In this document: positions 1-5,104 of the stretch, one piece after another | Numbering within the stretch: position 1 is the stretch's first letter | Layout: each line of letters begins with the position of its first letter | Assembly: GCA_947258465.1 (NCBI GenBank) | Contig: CAMYIQ010000309.1 | Coordinates: 1-5,868 of the forward strand | Length of the DNA stretch: 5,868 nt | DNA from: an uncultured Erythrobacter sp. | Lineage (GTDB): Bacteria > Pseudomonadota > Alphaproteobacteria > Sphingomonadales > Sphingomonadaceae | Direction: 5' to 3' | Translations under genes and position numbers: made by a program | The notes under the pieces: model-generated | What the model was told of the DNA's origin: nothing | The model's database searches: none | Seen by the model: the letters and a program-made list of their open reading frames with translations, nothing else

Positions 1-47
1 CCCAGCGCGAGGCGGAAGCGATGCGCGAATACATTCAGACCGCTTGA
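1..47 (+). CDS. C-terminal tail of an unidentified protein (partial)
   Basis: Reading from base 3, the + strand gives 14 codons ending QREAEAMREYIQTA and a TGA at 45-47. The composition (charged, helix-like) resembles a real protein end, and the next gene, erpA, starts 31 nt later on the same strand, which fits a shared transcript. The frame is cut by the left edge, so nothing can be said about the product. The other + frames are also open over this short stretch and a minus-strand reading is possible, so this is a tentative call. Confidence 0.35.
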   Translation, partial: QREAEAMREYIQTA

Positions 48-78
48 GACCGGTCGCAGCGCTCCCTACATCCAGATC

Positions 79-408
79 ATGACCACCGCCCCAACACTGA
101 CCAATGCCGCCGCGGCCCGTATTGCCGCGATCGCCGAAAAGCAGGCCAAGCCCGCAATATTGCGCCTGTCGGTCGAGGGTGGCGGATGTTCGGGTTTCCA
201 ATACAAATTCGACCTCGCGGAGTCGCCCGAAGGTGACGATTCGGTGAGCGAAAATGACGGGGTGAAACTGGTGGTCGATGCAGTCAGCATGGACCTCGTC
301 GCCGGAAGCACGGTCGATTTCGTCGAATCGCTCGGCGGGGCCGCTTTCAAGGTCGAAAATCCGCAAGCGGCCGCCGGTTGCGGCTGTGGGTCCAGTTTCG
401 GAATTTAA
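79..408 (+). CDS. erpA: ErpA-type A-type iron-sulfur carrier (HesB/IscA family)
   Basis: This 109-residue protein is a HesB/IscA/ErpA iron-sulfur carrier, which receives [2Fe-2S] or [4Fe-4S] clusters from the assembly machinery and passes them to cytoplasmic apoproteins. The three conserved cluster-ligand cysteines are present: C37 in the GGGCSGF motif and C101 and C103 in the C-terminal GCGCGSSF motif. The middle carries the family's GVKLVVD and VDFVESLGGAAFKVENP blocks. Length matches the family (about 105-115 residues). ATG at 79 places the N-terminus where homologues begin (short T/A-rich lead, then helix AAARIAAIAEKQ). No clear Shine-Dalgarno sequence precedes it, and the frame is open upstream to the window edge. 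The C-terminal GCGCGSSF and the xth neighbour favour ErpA over IscA or SufA, since erpA beside xth is a layout I recall in alphaproteobacteria. The family is certain; the exact subfamily is inferred. Confidence 0.93.
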   Translation: MTTAPTLTNAAAARIAAIAEKQAKPAILRLSVEGGGCSGFQYKFDLAESPEGDDSVSENDGVKLVVDAVSMDLVAGSTVDFVESLGGAAFKVENPQAAAGCGCGSSFGI

Positions 409-473
409 CTTCCTGCTCGCCGGTTCGGAGGGACGTCACGCATCCCGGCCGCCGCGACGCATTCCCTTGCGCA

Positions 474-501
474 GCCCGCCTCCGATTGGCGAGGGCAGGG
501 C
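474..501 (+). other. Weak imperfect hairpin in the erpA-xth gap
   Basis: Between erpA and xth lie 155 bp with no gene. The clearest structure is an imperfect hairpin: gccc at 474-477 pairs with gggc at 498-501, and cctc at 479-482 pairs with gagg at 491-494, separated by an asymmetric internal loop. No T-tract follows, so it is not a convincing intrinsic terminator. No clear sigma-70 promoter for xth was found here. In a GC-rich sequence such pairings can arise by chance. Confidence 0.15.
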
Positions 502-563
502 GCGGAACAGCTTGTCGGCGTTGATGCTAGCCAAGGCGGGGGCGACGCCATAAGACCCACGCC

Positions 564-1349
564 ATGCGTATCGCCAGTTTCAATATCAACGGGATCAAGG
601 CCCGTTTGCCGCGTCTGAAGGAATGGCTCGAGGAAACCCGGCCTGCGATTGCCTGTCTGCAGGAAACCAAGACGATGGATGAGGGCTTTCCCGTCGATGA
701 GTTCGAGAGCATCGGCTATCAGGCGATCTGGCACGGCCAGAAAAGCTTCAATGGCGTTGCAATCCTTGCCGACGGCGAAACGCCGGTGGAGATTCAGCGC
801 GGCCTGGGCATCGACGGACCGAAGGATGGTGAAGGCGAACAGGCCCGCTATCTCGAGGCGGACGTGAAGGGCGTGCGCATTTGCAATCTCTACCTGCCCA
901 ATGGCAATCCGCAGCCAGGGCCGAAATTCGATTACAAGCTAGCCTGGATGGAGAAGTTACGCACGAGATTGTGCGCCATCTGGGAAGAACAGGTTCCAGC
1001 GGTGGTGCTGGGGGATTTCAATGTGATCCCCGAAGACAAGGATGTGTGGTCGGTCCGCGCGATGGCCTCGGACGCGCTGATGCAACCGGAATCGCGCGAT
1101 GCCTATGCGCGGATACTCACCGATGGATGGACGGATGCGATCGATACGCTCAACCCGCGGGGCGGCGTGTGGACCTATTGGGATTATCAGGCGGGCGCCT
1201 GGCAGCGCGATCATGGTTTCCGGATCGACCACCTTCTGCTGTCGCCCGAATTGGCCGATCGGATGAACGCGGCGGGTGTCGACAGGGAATATCGCGGACG
1301 CGAGAAAGCCAGCGATCATGCGCCCGTCTGGGTCGACTTGCGAGACTGA
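564..1349 (+). CDS. xth: Exodeoxyribonuclease III (AP endonuclease, ExoIII family)
   Basis: This 261-residue enzyme belongs to the endonuclease/exonuclease/phosphatase fold. It cuts DNA 5' of abasic sites and removes 3'-blocking groups and 3' nucleotides from duplex DNA during base excision repair. All active-site landmarks are visible: N7 in SFNINGIKAR, E34 in CLQETK, Y110 in NLYLPNG, D151 and N153 in VLGDFNV, D222 in RIDHLLLS, and the catalytic D251-H252 pair in SDHAPVW. Length fits the XthA-type family (about 255-270). ATG at 564 gives the canonical MRIASFNING start; no strong Shine-Dalgarno sequence is seen in front of it. It follows erpA on the same strand after 155 bp, so co-transcription is possible but not shown. 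It converges with the cell wall hydrolase gene on the right. No damage to the reading frame was seen. Confidence 0.96.
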   Translation: MRIASFNINGIKARLPRLKEWLEETRPAIACLQETKTMDEGFPVDEFESIGYQAIWHGQKSFNGVAILADGETPVEIQRGLGIDGPKDGEGEQARYLEADVKGVRICNLYLPNGNPQPGPKFDYKLAWMEKLRTRLCAIWEEQVPAVVLGDFNVIPEDKDVWSVRAMASDALMQPESRDAYARILTDGWTDAIDTLNPRGGVWTYWDYQAGAWQRDHGFRIDHLLLSPELADRMNAAGVDREYRGREKASDHAPVWVDLRD

Positions 1350-1360
1350 CGCCGACCTAG

Positions 1361-1398
1361 CCCAAGAAGAAGGGGCCACCGCGCCAGCGGCAGCCCCT
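1361..1398 (-). terminator. Probable intrinsic terminator of the cell wall hydrolase gene
   Basis: A two-part hairpin lies between the convergent genes: aggggc (1371-1376) pairs perfectly with gcccct (1393-1398), and inside it ccgc (1379-1382) pairs with gcgg (1387-1390) around a gcca loop, with a symmetric ca/ca internal loop. Read on the minus strand, the stem is followed by the T-rich TTCTTCTT, as expected of a rho-independent terminator for the minus-strand gene ending at 1422. On the + strand no T-tract follows, so it should be weaker for xth. Confidence 0.6.
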
Positions 1399-1406
1399 GC
1401 ATCCGT

Positions 1407-1421
1407 GAGCGAAGCTCGCTC
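1407..1421 (-). other. Small hairpin directly after the hydrolase stop codon
   Basis: gagcg (1407-1411) and cgctc (1417-1421) form a perfect 5-bp stem around a 5-nt loop, abutting the hydrolase stop codon (1422-1424). It lies just upstream, in transcript order, of the larger terminator-like hairpin at 1371-1398 and may add 3'-end stability or help termination. The stem is short and could be chance. Confidence 0.3.
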
Positions 1422-2081
1422 TCAGCGATAGAAGACGTGGGTATCGATCGTCGCCACGGCCACCTTGCGGCGGCTCCAGCCGGGGCGCACATATTTCGCA
1501 TGGAAATACACTGCATCGTCCGCGCTGCTGTCCCACAGGCCGCGATGGGCGATACGCGCAATGGCCTGCGCGCGCTTCCATGCGGTTGAACCTGTCCTGA
1601 TGCGCGGCATGCGGCCGTTCTTGACGAACGAAAACTGAGACCGCTGATAGACGACGGCGCAGTAGCTTGAGGGCCAACGGCGATCTTCGGCGCGGTTCAT
1701 AATTACCTTGGCGACGGCGAGCTGGCCTTCGAGCGGTTCGCCGCGCGATTCGAAATAGACCGCACCGGCGAGGCAATGCAGTTCTTCGGACAACTGCCCC
1801 GCAGCGGGCATGGCATCGATAAGGGCACGCAGGCTGTCGGCCTGCGGCACGTCATCGGCGAAATTCTCGGATTCGGCTTCCGGCTCGGCGGGAAGCTCCT
1901 GTACCACTTCGTTTTCAACGAATACCGGCACCACTTCCTCGGTGAGGGGGGCTTCGGTGGTAGCTGTTTCGGTTGCTTGCGCCGCAACCTGGGCGTTGGC
2001 GCCGGAACCTTCCGCTCCGGCAAACGTCGTAAGGGCAATCGCCGCGACAATCGCGGTGAAACCAGTGAACTTGCGAATCAT
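1422..2081 (-). CDS. SleB-type cell wall hydrolase, exported
   Basis: This 219-residue protein has a C-terminal SleB/CwlJ-like hydrolase domain (Hydrolase_2 family; roughly residues 100-219), which in characterised members cleaves the glycan strand of peptidoglycan as a lytic transglycosylase. The hallmark LAGAVYFESRGEP is at 104-116, with E111 the likely catalytic acid, followed by GQLAVAKVIMNR (119-130) and a family-like end, DAVYFHAKYVRPGWS then THVFYR. The N-terminus (MIRKF, then a hydrophobic run to about residue 23) is a probable Sec signal peptide, so the enzyme should act in the periplasm. Residues 32-80 form a low-complexity linker rich in A, E, P, T and V. Start ATG at 2081 gives the signal peptide directly, but no good Shine-Dalgarno sequence precedes it; a 16-codon upstream ORF stops at this ATG (TAATG overlap). 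Despite the family name this organism need not sporulate; in alphaproteobacteria the domain is a general wall-turnover enzyme. Confidence 0.9.
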   Translation of the reverse strand: MIRKFTGFTAIVAAIALTTFAGAEGSGANAQVAAQATETATTEAPLTEEVVPVFVENEVVQELPAEPEAESENFADDVPQADSLRALIDAMPAAGQLSEELHCLAGAVYFESRGEPLEGQLAVAKVIMNRAEDRRWPSSYCAVVYQRSQFSFVKNGRMPRIRTGSTAWKRAQAIARIAHRGLWDSSADDAVYFHAKYVRPGWSRRKVAVATIDTHVFYR

Positions 2082-2227
2082 TATTGGCAGACAACTAAGC
2101 GGTTGGCGGTCTGTCGCAGGCTGGGACCCATGGCGCGTTGATTGCGTCCTTGATGGCGGATCCGTTAACGGGCCTGCCGGCCACCCCCCGTCTGCGTGCT
2201 AGCGTACCGACCCCATTGCCGTCCTAC

Positions 2228-2253
2228 GCCGCCTGCGCATCGAAGTTGGCGGC
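2228..2253 (-). other. GC-rich hairpin downstream of DUF1491
   Basis: gccgcc (2228-2233) pairs perfectly with ggcggc (2248-2253) across a 14-nt loop. It is about 30 nt beyond the distal DUF1491 stop and could mark the 3' end of the minus-strand gene run. No T-tract follows in that direction, so it is only a candidate. The rest of 2082-2282 holds no gene I can support; it also contains the 10-bp palindrome ccgttaacgg (2162-2171) and a ggcc-tgcc-ggcc inverted repeat (2171-2182). Confidence 0.25.
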
Positions 2254-2286
2254 CAAATAGTCGCAACTGAAATCAAGTCAAGTCAA
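2254..2286 (-). promoter_or_regulatory. Possible sigma-70-like promoter with TTGAC repeats
   Basis: On the minus strand the sequence reads TTGAC-TTGAC-TTGAT, three near-identical 5-bp units, giving two overlapping copies of the -35-like hexamer TTGACT (2281-2286 and 2276-2281). From the second copy, TATTTG (2254-2259) lies at a 16-nt spacing and matches a -10 box only partly (TAT). It would drive the cell wall hydrolase gene about 170 nt downstream. It overlaps the distal DUF1491 stop codon. The weak -10 and the long leader keep confidence low. Confidence 0.25.
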
Positions 2287-2618
2287 TCGGCCGCGCTTGC
2301 GACGAAGCGTTCGGCATTTTCGACGTCTAGCTCGATGATCCAGCAATCCGGGTCCGATGCTCGACGTTTTGCGACATAATCGTCAAATTCTCAACGATTT
2401 TCAGCATCTTGCTCACGCGTACATGTGAAGCGTCGGGACCCGTCGAGCTGGGGCATGCGCTCCCACAGGCGGGTATTTTTGCCACTATGTGTTGCTAATA
2501 TCAGAATGACTCCTGCGTCTTTCTCACCTTTTTGCAGCACCATTCCAAAGCCCCCTGCAGCCTCCACCGCTCTGATCAGGCCGGAAACCTCGATATGGGC
2601 AGGCAGACGTTCATCCAT
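2283..2618 (-). pseudogene. DUF1491 family gene interrupted by an in-frame TGA
   Basis: From ATG at 2618 the frame encodes 75 residues, beginning MDERLPAHIEVSGLIRAVE and including GGFGMVLQKGEKDAG, NTRLWERMPQLDGSR and REQDAENR, then hits TGA at 2391-2393. The same frame continues without a shift for 35 codons (EFDDYVAKRRASDPDCW, then IIELDVENAERFV) to TGA at 2283-2285. Both halves together match the layout I know for DUF1491 proteins, small alphaproteobacterial proteins of about 110 residues with unknown function. So the gene is full length except for one nonsense codon. A CGA-to-TGA transition (Arg) is a simple explanation; a read error is another. It starts 5 nt after the thioesterase stop and is the last gene of the minus-strand run. 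By hand count its GC is about 54%, below its neighbours. If the TGA is real, a 75-residue product lacking the C-terminal third would be made. Confidence 0.8.
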
Positions 2619-2623
2619 CTGGA

Positions 2624-3088
2624 TCAGGGGTTTGCCAGATAGCCCGGCAGGCTCGACAGGGGGATGTGCGAGCGCATGAAGGTGCCGGTTCCGCGGCCGA
2701 TCTCGTCACCCTCGGCATCCACCAGCCGCGATTCGGCGACAAACACGCGCTTTCGCCCGCTGACCCAGCGCCCCTCGGCCACGACTTCGCCCACCCGTAC
2801 CGGTTTGGTGAAATGCAAATTGAAGGAAGTCGTCAGCAGGAAACGGTCGGTAACGAAGGTGTTGGCGGCGTAGAATCCGGCATCGTCGAGCATTTTGAAA
2901 TAGATCGTGCCATGCGCCGCCCCTGCCGCGTGATACACCTCTTCCGTGACGTCGAAGGTGATCCGCGCCGCACCATCGCCGGTTATTTCGAGCCGTGAGG
3001 AAAACAGCGCGTTGACCGGCGCCGATGCATAGAGGCTTTCAAGCGCGCGATAATGGCGCTGTGCCCCGCTGGTTGCGGCCCCGGTCAC
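2624..3088 (-). CDS. PaaI-family hotdog thioesterase
   Basis: With the GTG at 3088 as start this is a 154-residue single-domain hotdog-fold protein of the PaaI/4HBT type, which hydrolyses acyl-CoA thioesters; the physiological substrate cannot be read from the sequence. The hotdog signature is at residues 52-75: YHAAGAAHGTIYFKMLDDAG, in which H59-G60 and the acidic pair D68-D69 on the central helix match the usual active-site region. Beta strands follow (LLTTSFNLHFTKPVRVGEVV, 84-103; KRVFVAESRLVDAEG, 113-127). The GTG is chosen because GGGAGG (3099-3104) stands 10 nt in front of it. A longer in-frame ATG at 3196 would overlap hpf by about 90 bases and add an unrelated Arg/Ala-rich stretch. 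It follows hpf by 16 nt and precedes DUF1491 by 5 nt, so the three are probably co-transcribed. Confidence 0.85.
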   Translation of the reverse strand: MTGAATSGAQRHYRALESLYASAPVNALFSSRLEITGDGAARITFDVTEEVYHAAGAAHGTIYFKMLDDAGFYAANTFVTDRFLLTTSFNLHFTKPVRVGEVVAEGRWVSGRKRVFVAESRLVDAEGDEIGRGTGTFMRSHIPLSSLPGYLANP

Positions 3089-3098
3089 GGTAATGCGG

Positions 3099-3104
3099 CC
3101 TCCC
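3099..3104 (-). promoter_or_regulatory. Shine-Dalgarno sequence that fixes the thioesterase start
   Basis: GGGAGG on the minus strand, directly after the hpf stop codon (3105-3107) and 10 nt ahead of the GTG at 3086-3088. It is one of the better ribosome binding sites in the window and is the reason for preferring the GTG start over the far upstream ATG. Confidence 0.6.
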
Positions 3105-3674
3105 TCAGCGCGGCTCGACCCAGCCGATCGAGCCGTCGTGGCGCCGATAGACCATATTGTGCTCGCCGCTGCCCGCATTCGTGAACAGCAGGCCATTGGC
3201 GTTTTGAAGGTCCAGCAGCATCACCGCATCCGCAACACTGCATTCGGGAATCATCGCCTTGGTTTCGGCGATGACCGGCGGGCTGTCGGCGGTGATCTCT
3301 TCGTCATTGTCGGGTTCCGGCGCAGCAAGGATCGTATAGGCGGCCGCGTCTTCCCGAACGGCGTGCGCGGCCTGTTTGTGGCGATCCTGGATGCGGCGCT
3401 TGTACCGGCGTAGCTGCTTTTCGATCTTGCCCGCCGCAGCATCGAACGCCTGATGGACATCGTGCGCCTCGGCATGGCCCTTGAGAATCAGGCCCTGCAT
3501 CACATGAGTCACGATATCCGACGTAAAGGAGCCTCCAGGCCCCTTGCCGAAGGTGACGTGCGAGGAAATCGCACGATTGAAATATTTCTCGACGATGGAG
3601 TTCAAACGATCGCCGACATGCTCCTGCAGAGCTGCGCCTGTATCGATTTGGTGGCCGGAAACACGAATATCCAT
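3105..3674 (-). CDS. hpf: Long-form ribosome hibernation promoting factor (HPF/RaiA family)
   Basis: This 189-residue protein has two parts. Residues 1-105 form the RaiA/S30AE domain (MDIRVSGHQIDTGAALQEHV, SSHVTFGKGP, then the basic helix KIEKQLRRYKRRIQDRHK), which binds in the 30S decoding groove. After an acidic linker (about 110-140) comes the small C-terminal domain typical of long HPF (IPECSVADAVMLLDLQNANG to MVYRRHDGSIGWVEPR, 142-189). In long HPFs that domain dimerises and pairs ribosomes into inactive 100S particles during starvation. Length fits long HPF, not the short HPF or YfiA forms. ATG at 3674 is preceded by AGGAG (3686-3690) at an 11-nt spacing. A 77-nt gap separates it from dnaQ and contains a GC-rich hairpin, so it may have its own leader or promoter in addition to read-through. 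Confidence 0.93.
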   Translation of the reverse strand: MDIRVSGHQIDTGAALQEHVGDRLNSIVEKYFNRAISSHVTFGKGPGGSFTSDIVTHVMQGLILKGHAEAHDVHQAFDAAAGKIEKQLRRYKRRIQDRHKQAAHAVREDAAAYTILAAPEPDNDEEITADSPPVIAETKAMIPECSVADAVMLLDLQNANGLLFTNAGSGEHNMVYRRHDGSIGWVEPR

Positions 3675-3718
3675 CTTGTCGTTTTCTCCTTTACCGTCCC
3701 TCGAGCGATCCCAAATCC

Positions 3719-3734
3719 CCGGCCCCTTCGCCGG
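3719..3734 (-). other. Hairpin in the dnaQ-hpf gap
   Basis: ccggc (3719-3723) pairs with gccgg (3730-3734) around a 6-nt loop, lying about 45 nt ahead of the hpf start. A competing ccgg pairing lies beside it. No T-tract follows in the minus direction, so it may be an attenuating or mRNA-stabilising element or chance. Confidence 0.2.
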
Positions 3735-3752
3735 TTCCCGGTGCCCCGCGAT

Positions 3753-4448
3753 CTAACCCCATAAAGGGTTCTCGATCCCGGCCAGGAAACTCCTGTGCCG
3801 CGCCAGTTCGATCTCGCTCGGAGCATGTGGACGCGGATCGCGCCGGGGGCCCGCCGGTGCCTTGCGCACCGCCGATATCTCCACCGGTCGGGACGTGTCT
3901 GTCGCAGCCGCTTCTGCCGCGAGTTCGAAACCGATCTGGCGGCCGCCCCTGAGCTCGACATAAACCTGCGCCAACAATTCGGCATCGAGCAGTGCTCCAT
4001 GCTTCACCCGGTGACTTCGGTCGATTCCGTATCGCGAACACAGCGCATCGAGCGACAGCTTGGCGCCCGGGTGGCGTTTGCGCGCAAGAGCCACCGTATC
4101 CACCATCCTGCTGGTGCACACAGGCTCTCTATCGATGAGCGTCAGTTCCGCGTTGAGAAATCCGAAGTCGAACCCCGCGTTGTGCGCAACCAGCGGAGTC
4201 TGCCCAATGAAATCGAGCAAGTCATCGGCCAGATCGCGAAACAGCGGCTTGTCGGACAGGAAGGAAGACGACAGCCCATGCACGGCTTCGGCGCCAGCGG
4301 GCATGTCGCGTTCGGGATTGAAATAGGCGTGGTAGCTTTCACCGGTCGGCACGAGATTGACCAGCTCGATACAGCCGATCTCGACCATCCGGTCCCCCGT
4401 CTTGGGATCGAGTCCGGTGGTCTCGGTATCGAACACGATTTCACGCAT
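3753..4448 (-). CDS. dnaQ: DNA polymerase III epsilon subunit (3'-5' proofreading exonuclease)
   Basis: This 231-residue DEDDh exonuclease is the proofreading subunit of the replicative polymerase; it removes mispaired 3' nucleotides while bound to the alpha subunit. The catalytic set is complete: D7 and E9 in FDTETTGLDP (Exo I), D94 in VAHNAGFDFGFLN (Exo II), and H150 with D155 in RVKHGALLDAELLAQVY (Exo III), the histidine making it the DEDDh rather than DEDDy class. Residues 1-170 form the nuclease domain. The remaining tail (A/P/R-rich, ending in HRSFLAGIENPLWG) is where family members attach to the polymerase alpha subunit. Length is close to the usual 230-245. ATG at 4448 gives the standard MREIVFDTETTG start. 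It lies 41 nt downstream of coaE. The aroE-coaE-dnaQ order is one I recall from sphingomonads and relatives. Confidence 0.96.
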   Translation of the reverse strand: MREIVFDTETTGLDPKTGDRMVEIGCIELVNLVPTGESYHAYFNPERDMPAGAEAVHGLSSSFLSDKPLFRDLADDLLDFIGQTPLVAHNAGFDFGFLNAELTLIDREPVCTSRMVDTVALARKRHPGAKLSLDALCSRYGIDRSHRVKHGALLDAELLAQVYVELRGGRQIGFELAAEAAATDTSRPVEISAVRKAPAGPRRDPRPHAPSEIELARHRSFLAGIENPLWG

Positions 4449-4489
4449 CGGGTCTTCTATCGGCTTCGCTGAACAAGATTACAAGGGGG

Positions 4490-5104
4490 TTACGGTGCCT
4501 GGCAAGTGGGGTGCGAATCGCGCAATTCAGCAATCAGGGCGATCACGGCATCCTCGGTTTTTTCCAAGGTCGTTCCGGTGTCGATCACATGGTCGGCGCG
4601 GGCGCGCTTTTGCGAGTCGGGGACCTGGAGTTCGAGTATATGGGCGAACTTGTCCTCGGTCATGCCGGGGCGGGCGAGAACCCGCATGCGCTGCGTCTCG
4701 GCGGGCGCGGAAACGACGATCACCTTATCGACCGCGTCGGCACCACCCTTTTCGAACAATAGGGGGATATCGAAAACCACGATCGGCGCGCCGACATGCT
4801 CGATCAGGAACGCTTCCCGCCTTGCCGCGACGGCCGGGTGGACGATCGCCTCGAGTCGGGCGAGTTCCCCCGGATCGCCGAATACCAGTGCCCCGAGCTT
4901 GTCTCGCGCAACGCCGTTTTCGTCTGTGCTTCCGGGAAAGGCCTCTTCGATGGCCGGGACCAATGCGCCCCCCGGCCCCTGCATGGCGCGGACCTCCGCG
5001 TCGGCATCGAACACCGGAACACCCGCCGCTTCGAACATGGCGGCGACGGTCGACTTGCCCATGCCGATGGACCCGGTGAGGCCGATAATGAGGGGACGGG
5101 TCAC
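4490..5104 (-). CDS. coaE: Dephospho-CoA kinase
   Basis: This 204-residue P-loop kinase phosphorylates the 3'-hydroxyl of dephospho-CoA, the last step of coenzyme A synthesis, in the cytoplasm. The Walker A motif GLTGSIGMGKS is at 8-18. Other family blocks are VFDADAEV (31-38, substrate-side aspartates), LEAIVHPAV (84-92), VVFDIPLLFEKG (109-120) and the C-terminal QVPDSQKRARADHVIDT (160-176). Length matches the family (about 195-210). The start codon is GTG at 5104; it shares four bases (GTGA) with the aroE stop, so aroE and coaE are probably translationally coupled. The frame is intact. Confidence 0.96.
   Translation of the reverse strand: MTRPLIIGLTGSIGMGKSTVAAMFEAAGVPVFDADAEVRAMQGPGGALVPAIEEAFPGSTDENGVARDKLGALVFGDPGELARLEAIVHPAVAARREAFLIEHVGAPIVVFDIPLLFEKGGADAVDKVIVVSAPAETQRMRVLARPGMTEDKFAHILELQVPDSQKRARADHVIDTGTTLEKTEDAVIALIAELRDSHPTCQAP

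Noticed and set aside
405..734. Minus-strand open frame across the erpA-xth gap
   Set aside because: It runs into the antisense of xth, which is clearly coding, and its translation has no recognisable family features.
2082..2282. A small gene or RNA in the gap between DUF1491 and the hydrolase gene
   Set aside because: No frame with family-like content, no tRNA-like cloverleaf and no strong terminator was found. Only short GC-rich inverted repeats and the candidate promoter are present.
2391..2393. The in-frame TGA in DUF1491 as a selenocysteine codon
   Set aside because: The position is not one where I know a Cys or redox residue in this family, and the sequence right after it shows no obvious SECIS-like stem. 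Nonsense mutation or read error is far simpler.
3089..3196. Longer thioesterase start at ATG 3196
   Set aside because: It would overlap the conserved C-terminal end of hpf by about 90 bases and add an unrelated Arg/Ala-rich stretch. The GTG at 3088 has a good Shine-Dalgarno sequence and gives a normal family length.
3795..4472. Long + strand open frame of 225 codons opposite dnaQ
   Set aside because: It is antisense to dnaQ, which has every catalytic motif. Long antisense frames are common in high-GC genes and this one has Arg/His/Gln-rich noise-like content.
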